A program made the position numbers and the translations under genes. Shown piece after piece: positions 1 to 5,547 of a stretch of 8,143 bases of DNA; positions within the stretch are counted from its first letter, which is position 1, and the number at the start of each line of letters is the position of its first letter. Below the pieces are notes generated by a model, which made no database searches, had not been told where the DNA came from, and saw only the letters and a list, made by a program, of their open reading frames with translations. The stretch comes from an uncultured Bacilli bacterium (GTDB lineage Bacteria > Bacillota_I > Bacilli_A > RF39 > UBA660), in assembly GCA_947584955.1 (NCBI GenBank), contig CANPWS010000053.1, forward strand, positions 1-8,143, written 5' to 3'.

Positions 1-1254
1 CGCAACAATACAAGAAATAATATTAGTAGGTTGGACATCACCATGATGTGAAGCAATAGCATTAATTATTACCTCATCTTCATTATATTTTTTTGCTAAA
101 TCAACGCCAATTTGTACATGACTACCTTCCATTTCAAAATCAATAGCTTTACCAATATCATGTAAAAGACCCGCTCTTTTTGCCATATTAACATTGACAC
201 CAATTTCACCAGCAAGTAATCCTGCTATTCTAGCAACTTCAATAGAATGTTTTAAAGCATTTTGACCATAGCTACTCCTAAAGTGAAGTTTACCAACTAT
301 TTCTACTAAATCAGGTTCCATCTTAGATAGTCCCAATTCATATAGAGCTTCTTTTCCATATTCTTTAATTTTTTGATTTACATCATTGCACATTTTATCA
401 TATAACTCTTCAATTCTAGCAGGATGAATTCTACCATCTTTTATCAAATTTTCCAAAGTAAGTCTTGCTATTTCTCTTCTTAAAGGATCAAAACTAGAAA
501 TAACAATTGCTTCTGGTGTATCATCAATAATTAAATCAACACCTGTTACAGATTCTATCGTTCTAATATTTCTTCCTTCTCTGCCTATTATACGACCTTT
601 CATATCATCGCTTGGTAAAGATATAACTGAAACAGTTTGTTCATTTGTAATATCGGCAGCATATTTCTGCATACAAGTAACAAGCATTTCTCTTGCTTTA
701 TCATCAACTTCTAATTTAGCTTCAGTTTCTTTTTCTTTAATGTATGAAGCTATTTCTTTATTCATTTTTTCTTCAATAATTTTCATAATAGCTTCTTTAG
801 CTTGTTCTTTTGTAAATTTACCTATTTTCTCAAGTTCTTCAAGTTCCTGTTTCTTTATTTCTTCCATTTCTTCTGTCATATCTTGAATCTTTTTTTGTTT
901 TTCTAATAAGTTATTTTCTCTTTCCTCTAAAGCATTTTCCCTATTTTGTAAAGTTACATCTCTTCTATCAATATTATTTTCTCTTTGTAAAAGTCTAGTT
1001 TCAGATTCTTTGATTTCATTTTTTTTCTCTTTTATTTCTTTCTCATTTTCTAATTTTAATTTATGAATTTCTTCTTTTGCTTCTAACAAAGAATCTCTTT
1101 TTAATTTTTCACTATCTTTTTTAGCTTTTTCAATAATTAATTCAGCTTTATTTCCATTCTTTTTTATTTTTAAATAATTAATTATTATTAAAATAATTGC
1201 ACCTAAAATAAGACCAAGAATAAACATTAAAATGGAGAAAGTTGTATTATTCAA
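1..1254 (-). CDS. rny: Ribonuclease Y (partial, C-terminus beyond the window)
   Basis: RNase Y is a membrane-anchored endoribonuclease that initiates mRNA decay in Bacillota. I translated 418 in-frame codons from a TTG start at 1254 down to base 1 without a stop. The order of parts is diagnostic. There is an N-terminal membrane helix (residues about 6-28) and a long charged coiled coil (about 38-200). A KH RNA-binding domain follows with the loop [12 protein letters not shown] (220-231). The HD hydrolase domain shows LLHDIGKA (catalytic H365, D366) and SHHGD (402-406). The family is about 520 residues, so about 100 C-terminal residues lie outside the window. The TTG start is chosen because GGAGGTG (1262-1268) lies 7 nt upstream and the nearby ATG (1270) is in a frame that stops after seven codons. 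The gene has its own promoter downstream of recA, the same neighbour order as in B. subtilis. Confidence 0.97.
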   Translation of the reverse strand, partial: MNNTTFSILMFILGLILGAIILIIINYLKIKKNGNKAELIIEKAKKDSEKLKRDSLLEAKEEIHKLKLENEKEIKEKKNEIKESETRLLQRENNIDRRDVTLQNRENALEERENNLLEKQKKIQDMTEEMEEIKKQELEELEKIGKFTKEQAKEAIMKIIEEKMNKEIASYIKEKETEAKLEVDDKAREMLVTCMQKYAADITNEQTVSVISLPSDDMKGRIIGREGRNIRTIESVTGVDLIIDDTPEAIVISSFDPLRREIARLTLENLIKDGRIHPARIEELYDKMCNDVNQKIKEYGKEALYELGLSKMEPDLVEIVGKLHFRSSYGQNALKHSIEVARIAGLLAGEIGVNVNMAKRAGLLHDIGKAIDFEMEGSHVQIGVDLAKKYNEDEVIINAIASHHGDVQPTNIISCIVA

Positions 1255-1261
1255 TAAAAAA

Positions 1262-1268
1262 CACCTCC
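1262..1268 (-). promoter_or_regulatory. Ribosome binding site deciding the rny TTG start
   Basis: GGAGGTG on the minus strand is a near-perfect anti-Shine-Dalgarno complement, 7 nt before TTG at 1252-1254. No in-frame ATG is close enough to compete, so the site fixes the start of rny. Confidence 0.85.
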
Positions 1269-1320
1269 ATTCCTATATAATTTATAGAAAAATTACTATC
1301 AATTTAAACTATATAGTACC

Positions 1321-1349
1321 ATTGTATCTTTAATTTTATTTGTTGTCAA
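1321..1349 (-). promoter_or_regulatory. Sigma-A type promoter of rny
   Basis: On the minus strand a perfect -35 TTGACA (1344-1349) is followed by a 17-nt spacer and TACAAT (1321-1326). Transcription would start near 1314, giving a leader of about 60 nt before the TTG start of rny. A short inverted repeat, TTGTC and GACAA, overlaps the -35 region, but nothing shows that it is used. The match to consensus is strong; activity is inferred. Confidence 0.8.
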
Positions 1350-1501
1350 GAAATTAGACAAGAACTTTTCAATTTTTGCTAAAGTCAAATAAATAAACAA
1401 TGACTAAATAGATAACCAAAATAGGAATTTAAAAATTACTAATATTTAATTATTTTTTTCTAGTTATATGTATTTATGTTTTATAAATAAAAAAGACACT
1501 A

Positions 1502-2572
1502 TTAATTAGCATCTTCTACATTAGTCTCTATTTCTTCTTTTAAATTTTTTTTGCCTTTCTTTACATCTTTTTTATTTTTACTTATTCCATAATATTGTCT
1601 TATTTTTGAATCTACTTCTTTTGCTAGTTCTTTATTTTCTTTAAATAATATTTTTACATTTTCTTTACCTTGACCAATTTTATTTCCATTATATGAATAC
1701 CAAGCACCACTTTTTTCAATAATATTAGCTTCCACGCCTAAATCAACAAGTTCTCCTTCATAAGAGACACCTTGTCCGTACATTATATCTACTACAGTGC
1801 TTTTAAAAGGTGGAGCCACTTTATTTTTTACCACTTTAACATTAGTTCTATTTCCTACGACATCATTACCTAATTTTATTTGTTCGCCTCTTCTTATATC
1901 AAGTCTAACAGACGCATAATATTTAAGTGCTTTTCCTCCAGGAGTTGTTTCAGGATTACCAAACATAACTCCTACTTTTTCTCTAAGCTGATTAATAAAT
2001 ATAACTATTGTATTTGTTTTATTTATTGATCCAGATAATTTTCTTAATGCTTGACTCATTAATCTTGCTTGAAGTCCAACATGTGAATCTCCCATTTCTC
2101 CATCTATTTCAGCTTGAGGTACTAATGCCGCAACTGAATCTATTACAATAATACTAACAGCTTCACTTTTGACTAGAGCATCACAAATTTCTAATGCTTG
2201 TTCACCAGTATCAGGTTGACTTAATAATAATTCATTTATGTCAACTCCCAAATTAGAAGCATAAACTGGATCTAATGAATGCTCAGCATCAATAAAAGCA
2301 GCCCTTCCTCCTTCCTTTTGAACTTCTGCTATTGCATGAAGAGCAAAAGTTGTCTTACCAGAAGATTCTGGTCCAAATATTTCAATAATTCTACCTTTTG
2401 GATAACCTCCAACACCAAGTGCTATATCTAAAGAAATTGAGCCACTAGGAGACACATCTATTTCAGCATTTTCTTGTTCCCCTAATTTCATTATTGCCCC
2501 TTTTCCAAATTGCTTTTCAATATCTGCAAGAACTTGTGATAAAGCCTTGTCTTTCTCATCTATCTTACCCAT
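1502..2572 (-). CDS. recA: Recombinase RecA
   Basis: RecA forms ATP-dependent filaments on single-stranded DNA, performs strand exchange and triggers LexA self-cleavage. The 356-residue product is full length. It shows Walker [10 protein letters not shown] (67-75), the catalytic glutamate in FIDAEHSLD (E97), Walker B IIVID (D145), and a DNA-binding loop 2 region with [17 protein letters not shown] (192-208) followed by the conserved LDIRR (224-228). The C-terminus is Lys-rich and then acidic. I start at ATG 2572 because AAGGGAG (2577-2583) lies 4 nt upstream; the in-frame GTG at 2590 would add six residues but has no ribosome binding site. It sits between the Cys-rich gene and rny. A promoter and an SOS box directly upstream indicate LexA control. 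I see no convincing intrinsic terminator in the roughly 150 bases after the stop, so some readthrough into rny is possible. Confidence 0.98.
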   Translation of the reverse strand: MGKIDEKDKALSQVLADIEKQFGKGAIMKLGEQENAEIDVSPSGSISLDIALGVGGYPKGRIIEIFGPESSGKTTFALHAIAEVQKEGGRAAFIDAEHSLDPVYASNLGVDINELLLSQPDTGEQALEICDALVKSEAVSIIVIDSVAALVPQAEIDGEMGDSHVGLQARLMSQALRKLSGSINKTNTIVIFINQLREKVGVMFGNPETTPGGKALKYYASVRLDIRRGEQIKLGNDVVGNRTNVKVVKNKVAPPFKSTVVDIMYGQGVSYEGELVDLGVEANIIEKSGAWYSYNGNKIGQGKENVKILFKENKELAKEVDSKIRQYYGISKNKKDVKKGKKNLKEEIETNVEDAN

Positions 2573-2601
2573 AATTCTCCCTTCTATCACAGTACAACCA
2601 C

Positions 2602-2630
2602 ATTTTATAATATATTTAATTAATTGTCAA
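2602..2630 (-). promoter_or_regulatory. Sigma-A type promoter of recA
   Basis: On the minus strand TTGACA (2625-2630), a 17-nt spacer and TAAAAT (2602-2607) form a strong promoter. The transcript would begin near 2594, leaving about 20 nt of leader before the recA ATG at 2572. The predicted start lies downstream of the SOS box, which is consistent with LexA repression. Confidence 0.82.
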
Positions 2631-2638
2631 TAGTTTTT

Positions 2639-2652
2639 CAAACGATTGTTCG
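2639..2652 (-). promoter_or_regulatory. LexA/DinR (SOS) operator upstream of recA
   Basis: CGAACAATCGTTTG on the minus strand matches the Gram-positive SOS box pattern (CGAAC, four bases, GTTYG), with one deviation in the central four bases as I recall the consensus. It ends 8 nt before the -35 element of recA, where LexA could block RNA polymerase. It lies inside a wider inverted repeat with arms at 2635-2642 and 2659-2666 (TTTTCAAA and TTTGAAAA). Identification rests on motif, position and the nature of the gene; no lexA gene is in the window. Confidence 0.8.
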
Positions 2653-2673
2653 CCATTTTTTGAAAATTATTAC

Positions 2674-2703
2674 AAAAATAAGAAAAAAAGGCTTTTCTTA
2701 CTT
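2674..2703 (-). terminator. Intrinsic terminator after the Cys-rich gene
   Basis: On the minus strand AAGTAAGAAAA (2693-2703) pairs with TTTTCTTATTT (2676-2686), with one G-T wobble and a 6-nt loop, and then runs into T residues. The stop codon of the upstream gene (2698-2700) lies inside the 5' arm. The stem is nearly all A-T, so efficiency is uncertain. It would separate that gene from recA. Confidence 0.6.
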
Positions 2704-3267
2704 CTTTAAAACCTTTTTCTTATTTTTATATTGCTTATTTATTATCTTTTCTGAAAGTATCATAACTTCATCTTCAGAAACTTCTTTTGATATTCCATAT
2801 AATCTTTTAAGATCATTTACCATAGTAACATACATAGAAACTGCTTTTTCATAATCATTATTTATTACAATATTGACCAGAATATCATAAATATAGTTTT
2901 CAAAATAATAAGATGCTACTTCTTCACTATTTTCATCTTCTAACATTTTTTTACTTATTTCTGGTCCTACAAACTCATATTCTGCTAAAAGTGGATAATA
3001 TTTACTATCATTTACTAATATAGTATCTCTAAAATTTCTCATTACATTAAGGCCATAACAATCATCATCCATTCCGAAAATATTACAAATAGTAGTAGTT
3101 AAAAAGCAATTTGATCTTTCCTGATAATTAGCACTTTTTTCAAAATGACTACAAGCTTTATCAGATTTTGGATAATATTTACAAAAGTGAGTACAAAAAT
3201 ATTCTCCATATCTATTAATATCTGTTTTATCATAATGACCACAATCATCACAAGTATAATAAGCCAT
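2698..3267 (-). CDS. Cys-rich protein of unknown function with CFI/CFL-type core
   Basis: I cannot assign a function. The 189-residue protein has two visible parts. The N-terminus is a likely metal-binding knuckle with C6-x2-C9, C25-x3-C29 and C39, rich in Tyr. It is followed by a core starting NCFLTTTIC (53-61) with C54, C61 and C70 and then VMRNFRDTIL (75-84). That core resembles a small domain seen in many uncharacterised Bacillota proteins, typified by CFITTA and LRxFRD motifs. The rest is acidic and helical with a Lys-rich end. There is no signal peptide or membrane segment, so it is probably cytosolic. The start ATG 3267 has an AAAGG-type site about 10 nt upstream, and a good promoter precedes it. 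It is a monocistronic unit with its own terminator, lying between pgsA and recA where B. subtilis has cinA. It shows no similarity to CinA. The family resemblance is from memory. Confidence 0.85.
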   Translation of the reverse strand: MAYYTCDDCGHYDKTDINRYGEYFCTHFCKYYPKSDKACSHFEKSANYQERSNCFLTTTICNIFGMDDDCYGLNVMRNFRDTILVNDSKYYPLLAEYEFVGPEISKKMLEDENSEEVASYYFENYIYDILVNIVINNDYEKAVSMYVTMVNDLKRLYGISKEVSEDEVMILSEKIINKQYKNKKKVLKK

Positions 3268-3298
3268 TTATTTCACGCCTTTCTTAAAATTCGGCATT

Positions 3299-3327
3299 AT
3301 TTTATCATACAAATACTTAAAAGTCAA
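3299..3327 (-). promoter_or_regulatory. Promoter of the Cys-rich gene (extended -10)
   Basis: On the minus strand TTGACT (3322-3327), a 17-nt spacer and TAAAAT (3299-3304) are preceded by an extended -10 TGA triplet (3305-3307). The transcript would start near 3292 with about 25 nt of leader before the ATG at 3267. The gene is therefore transcribed independently of pgsA. Confidence 0.78.
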
Positions 3328-3406
3328 TTAAATAACAGATTATGTATGATACCTTATCAATATAAGAAAATGAAATATATAATTTAATTAAATATTAATT
3401 TAGTTT

Positions 3407-3440
3407 AAAAAAAACTAGATATGTATTTTTTAATATCTAG
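3407..3440 (-). terminator. Intrinsic terminator after pgsA
   Basis: On the minus strand CTAGATAT (3433-3440) pairs perfectly with ATATCTAG (3415-3422) around a 10-nt loop and is followed by eight T residues (3407-3414). It lies about 30 nt beyond the pgsA stop and closes the rodZ-pgsA transcript before the Cys-rich gene. Confidence 0.88.
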
Positions 3441-3472
3441 CTAAATAAATTTTATTTATATTATTATATTTT

Positions 3473-4066
3473 TTATCTTTCTTTTATGTAATCTTTTGCC
3501 ATTATATAATACTTAATACCTGAAACTACAGATAATACTGCTGCAAGAGCAAGTAAGAAATCTGATACTCTAAGTGGAATAAGTTCAAATGGAATATTGT
3601 AAAATAAAGTAAAAGCTAGTCCAAACATTAAAGATGCCGTTTTATATTTAGCTACTTTTATTGCAGCTACTGCTTTACCTTTATTTCCAATAATCATCTT
3701 TATTGAATCAACTATAATATCCCTAGCAATGATAACAACTGCAATAATAGGGCTAACCATACTCTCACAAGCTAAAATAACAAGAACAGTATTAGTTAAA
3801 AGCTTATCTGATATCGCATCTACCATTTTACCAAAATCTGTTACCATATTATATTTTCTAGCAATATATCCATCAAAAAAATCAGTAAGCGATGCAATTA
3901 TAAATATAATACCTGCAATAGGATATTTTAATTCTATTTGTATATTACCATTAAATAAATATGTAGGCATATCAATTCCTATTTTTTCAAAAGGAAAAAG
4001 TAACAATATCATAATTATAAACGACATAATGATTCTAGATATTGTAATCTTATTTGCTGTATTCAT
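3473..4066 (-). CDS. pgsA: CDP-diacylglycerol--glycerol-3-phosphate 3-phosphatidyltransferase
   Basis: PgsA joins CDP-diacylglycerol and glycerol-3-phosphate to make phosphatidylglycerol phosphate, the committed step to phosphatidylglycerol, in the membrane. The 197-residue product has the complete CDP-alcohol phosphotransferase signature DxxDGxxAR-x8-GxxxDxxxD, with D62, D65, G66, A69, R70, G79, D83 and D87. These aspartates bind the catalytic metals. A second conserved stretch with RD (115-116) and KGKAVAAIKVAKYKT (129-143) fits the PgsA branch. Several hydrophobic helices are visible (about 8-27, 50-62, 91-110, 143-158 and 167-187). Length is normal for the family. I start at ATG 4066, preceded by AGGAGG (4071-4076), rather than at the in-frame ATG 4084, which has no ribosome binding site. 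It follows the rodZ-like gene with a 1-nt gap, so translation is probably coupled. A strong terminator follows. Confidence 0.95.
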   Translation of the reverse strand: MNTANKITISRIIMSFIIMILLLFPFEKIGIDMPTYLFNGNIQIELKYPIAGIIFIIASLTDFFDGYIARKYNMVTDFGKMVDAISDKLLTNTVLVILACESMVSPIIAVVIIARDIIVDSIKMIIGNKGKAVAAIKVAKYKTASLMFGLAFTLFYNIPFELIPLRVSDFLLALAAVLSVVSGIKYYIMAKDYIKER

Positions 4067-4067
4067 A

Positions 4068-4538
4068 CTACCTCCTAATAACATAAGTTATATCACTATC
4101 TGAAAAATCGTCTCCTAATTTACTGCTTATAACAAAATATGTTCCTAATATTAATATAATGAAAATCACAATAACAATTATATATTTAGGAATAGAAACT
4201 TTATTTTTCTTATTTAATGTATATGGTGATATAAATTCTTTCTTTTCTTCTTTTCTATTTCGCTTTGCTTTTTCAATAGTATCAATAGGTATTTTTGATG
4301 TATAATCAAATAAATACTCATTAAATTCATCAACTAAGGCTTCACCATCTAAACCTAAATATTTAGCATAATCTCTAATAAAATATTTTAAATAAAATAA
4401 ATCATCAAAGTCTTCCCTTTTACCTTCTTCAATACTAATAATTTGACTAGGCCTTAATTTTAAATCTTCGGCAGCTTCTTCAACTGAGACACCATTTTCT
4501 TCCCTTTTCTCTTTTAACCTAATTCCTATATCTTTCAT
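4068..4538 (-). CDS. RodZ/YmfM-like helix-turn-helix membrane protein
   Basis: This family links the MreB cytoskeleton to the membrane in rod-shaped bacteria; that role is inferred here. The 156-residue product begins with a RodZ-type helix-turn-helix domain (about 3-75) containing GIRLKEKREENGVSVEEAA and LKLRPSQIISIEEG. It continues through YLKYFIRDYAKYLGLD (49-64), also typical of the family. A basic linker (about 90-117) is followed by one membrane helix (about 118-138) and an outside tail of only about 18 residues. Full RodZ proteins carry a much longer extracytoplasmic domain, so this is a short YmfM-like form. I start at ATG 4538 because AAAGGA lies 6 nt upstream; the in-frame ATG at 4580 would fall inside RNase P RNA. 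The order rodZ-like then pgsA matches ymfM-pgsA of B. subtilis. No separate promoter is obvious, so it may be transcribed through rnpB. Confidence 0.9.
   Translation of the reverse strand: MKDIGIRLKEKREENGVSVEEAAEDLKLRPSQIISIEEGKREDFDDLFYLKYFIRDYAKYLGLDGEALVDEFNEYLFDYTSKIPIDTIEKAKRNRKEEKKEFISPYTLNKKNKVSIPKYIIVIVIFIILILGTYFVISSKLGDDFSDSDITYVIRR
4071..4076 (-). promoter_or_regulatory. pgsA ribosome binding site formed by the last rodZ codons
   Basis: AGGAGG on the minus strand encodes the final Arg-Arg of the rodZ-like protein, is followed by its TAG stop (4068-4070), and lies 4 nt before the pgsA ATG. Ribosomes finishing rodZ therefore stop on the pgsA initiation region. It decides the pgsA start at 4066 over 4084. 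Confidence 0.85.
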
Positions 4539-4560
4539 GTTTTTTCCTTTCAAATACAAA

Positions 4561-4918
4561 AATAATATCTTATAAGCCACGTTCTGTCTCCAAAAGGAGG
4601 GTAAACATTTATCTATGAATTAAAATTCATCCATTTTTAAGTTTAATTCCCTAAAAAAAGTTCCTCTACCAAAATTTGAGTTTCTCACTTGTGGGGTTTA
4701 CCGCGTTTCACTCTATTTATTTCTAAATAGACTCGTCTCTGTGGCACTTTACATCATTTTATTCATAGAAAAACCTTAGAATAAAACGACGCCGTCAAGC
4801 ATATAGCTTGCCTTAGGTTATTTTTTCCCTAAGCACAAACACTACTACCATCTCAGGATAGTGTGAGCGTGGACTTTCCTCTACACATAAAATATGCAGC
4901 GTTTACCCAGATATCATT
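4561..4918 (-). ncRNA. rnpB: RNase P RNA, type B
   Basis: This is the catalytic RNA that removes 5' leaders from pre-tRNAs, working with the RnpA protein. On the minus strand the conserved blocks appear in order: GGGTAAACGCTGC near the 5' end, GAGGAAAGTCC (4871-4881), AAGTGCCACAGAGACGA (4733-4749), GCGGTAAACCCC (4693-4704), CAAATTTTGGTAGAGGAAC and, at the 3' end, ACAGAAC with GTGGCTTA (4573-4587). The layout matches the Bacillus (type B) form. The ends are set by the P1 helix: AATGATATCT (4909-4918) pairs with AGATATTATT (4561-4570), and pairing can be stretched to 13 bp (4909-4921 with 4558-4570). The 5' end overlaps the gpsB stop codon. The 3' end lies about 20 nt before the rodZ-like start without a separate terminator. 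I found no clear promoter inside the end of gpsB, so it is probably processed from a gpsB transcript. Confidence 0.96.
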
Positions 4919-5243
4919 CTTCTTTTCCTAAAACAATTTTTTCTAATTGAGAGATTCTCCTTAATAAATCAACATTAGTAACTTCTTTATTGTCACCATC
5001 TGATTTAATAGCTTCAATACTTGATTTTAAATTTCTTACTTCTTGTTTTAATTCTTGATTTTCTTGTATCAAAGCATTTCTTTCTTTTTCATAAGCTCTT
5101 ATTATTGTATTATATTCATTATAATCACGAATAATAATATCCAAAAATTTATCTACTTCTTGAAGTCTATAACCTCTAGCATCAATTTTAAATTCTTTTT
5201 CAAGAATATCTTGAATAGTTAAAGAAATCTTGTCGCGGTTCAT
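4914..5243 (-). CDS. gpsB: Cell division protein GpsB (DivIVA family)
   Basis: GpsB is a small coiled-coil adaptor that shuttles between the division septum and the lateral wall and coordinates penicillin-binding proteins in Bacillota. The 109-residue product has the DivIVA/GpsB lipid-binding N-terminus, ILEKEFKIDARGYRLQEVDK (13-32) then FLD (33-35), a coiled coil (about 36-80), and the GpsB-specific C-terminal helix NVDLLRRISQLEKIVLGKEE (90-109), which trimerises in known members. The short length separates it from full DivIVA. I choose ATG 5243: AGAGGTG (5249-5255) is 5 nt from it but only 2 nt from the adjacent ATG 5246, which would add one Met. It has a near-consensus promoter and is divergent from herA. 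Its TGA stop lies within the P1 helix of rnpB, keeping the gpsB-rnpB order known from B. subtilis. Confidence 0.94.
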   Translation of the reverse strand: MNRDKISLTIQDILEKEFKIDARGYRLQEVDKFLDIIIRDYNEYNTIIRAYEKERNALIQENQELKQEVRNLKSSIEAIKSDGDNKEVTNVDLLRRISQLEKIVLGKEE

Positions 5244-5263
5244 CATATCACCTCTACAATAAA

Positions 5264-5292
5264 ATTATCTCAAAAAAATTTTATTTTGTCAA
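5264..5292 (-). promoter_or_regulatory. Sigma-A type promoter of gpsB (and probably rnpB)
   Basis: On the minus strand TTGACA (5287-5292), a 17-nt spacer and GATAAT (5264-5269) are joined by an extended -10 TGA (5270-5272). The short leader leads to AGAGGTG and the gpsB ATG. As no other promoter is evident before rnpB, this one may also drive the RNase P RNA. Confidence 0.82.
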
Positions 5293-5481
5293 TTTATAAT
5301 AACCTAAATGTTAGCTTTTTTAAGATAAATTTGAAATATAATAAATCTAAGCTTAAAATAATATATTAATTATCATAAATGAAAAAGTAAAAATATTTTA
5401 TCATAAATTAAATAATAATGCAAATCACGCTAAATAATTTTACCTTTAATCATTTATCTTAAAATAATATTGTAAAAATTA
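5293..5481. repeat. Repeat-rich divergent intergenic region between gpsB and herA
   Basis: No gene is visible between the two promoters. The stretch carries a perfect 13-bp inverted repeat (TTTTAAGATAAAT at 5318-5330 and its complement at 5452-5464), a 13-bp direct repeat CTTAAAATAATAT (5352-5364 and 5458-5470) and an 11-bp direct repeat TTATCATAAAT (5370-5380 and 5398-5408). All are almost pure A-T, so chance is possible, but the second copies of the two 13-bp repeats overlap just upstream of the herA promoter, where a regulator could bind. Confidence 0.45.
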
Positions 5482-5511
5482 TTGTTATATTTGATATGCT
5501 TATGATATAAT
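5482..5511 (+). promoter_or_regulatory. Promoter of the herA-like gene (extended -10)
   Basis: A perfect TATAAT (5506-5511) is preceded by the extended -10 TGA (5503-5505). A weaker -35, TTGTTA (5482-5487), lies 18 nt upstream. The transcript would begin about 30 nt before the ATG. AAGGAG (5534-5539), 8 nt from the ATG, is the ribosome binding site. Confidence 0.7.
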
Positions 5512-5547
5512 AGATATAGTAAAAGTATAATAAAAGGAGATATAAAT

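Noticed and set aside
2624..2854. Plus-strand open frame opposite the recA promoter and the end of the Cys-rich gene
   Set aside because: It crosses the SOS box and a terminator, is very Phe/Ile-rich as expected for the antisense of A-rich coding DNA, and has no ribosome binding site.
3145..3387. Plus-strand open frame opposite the Cys-rich gene start
   Set aside because: It is an antisense shadow that also overlaps the gene's promoter; no ribosome binding site and no recognisable domain.
3729..4103. Plus-strand open frame inside pgsA
   Set aside because: It lies entirely antisense to the well supported pgsA and the end of the rodZ-like gene.
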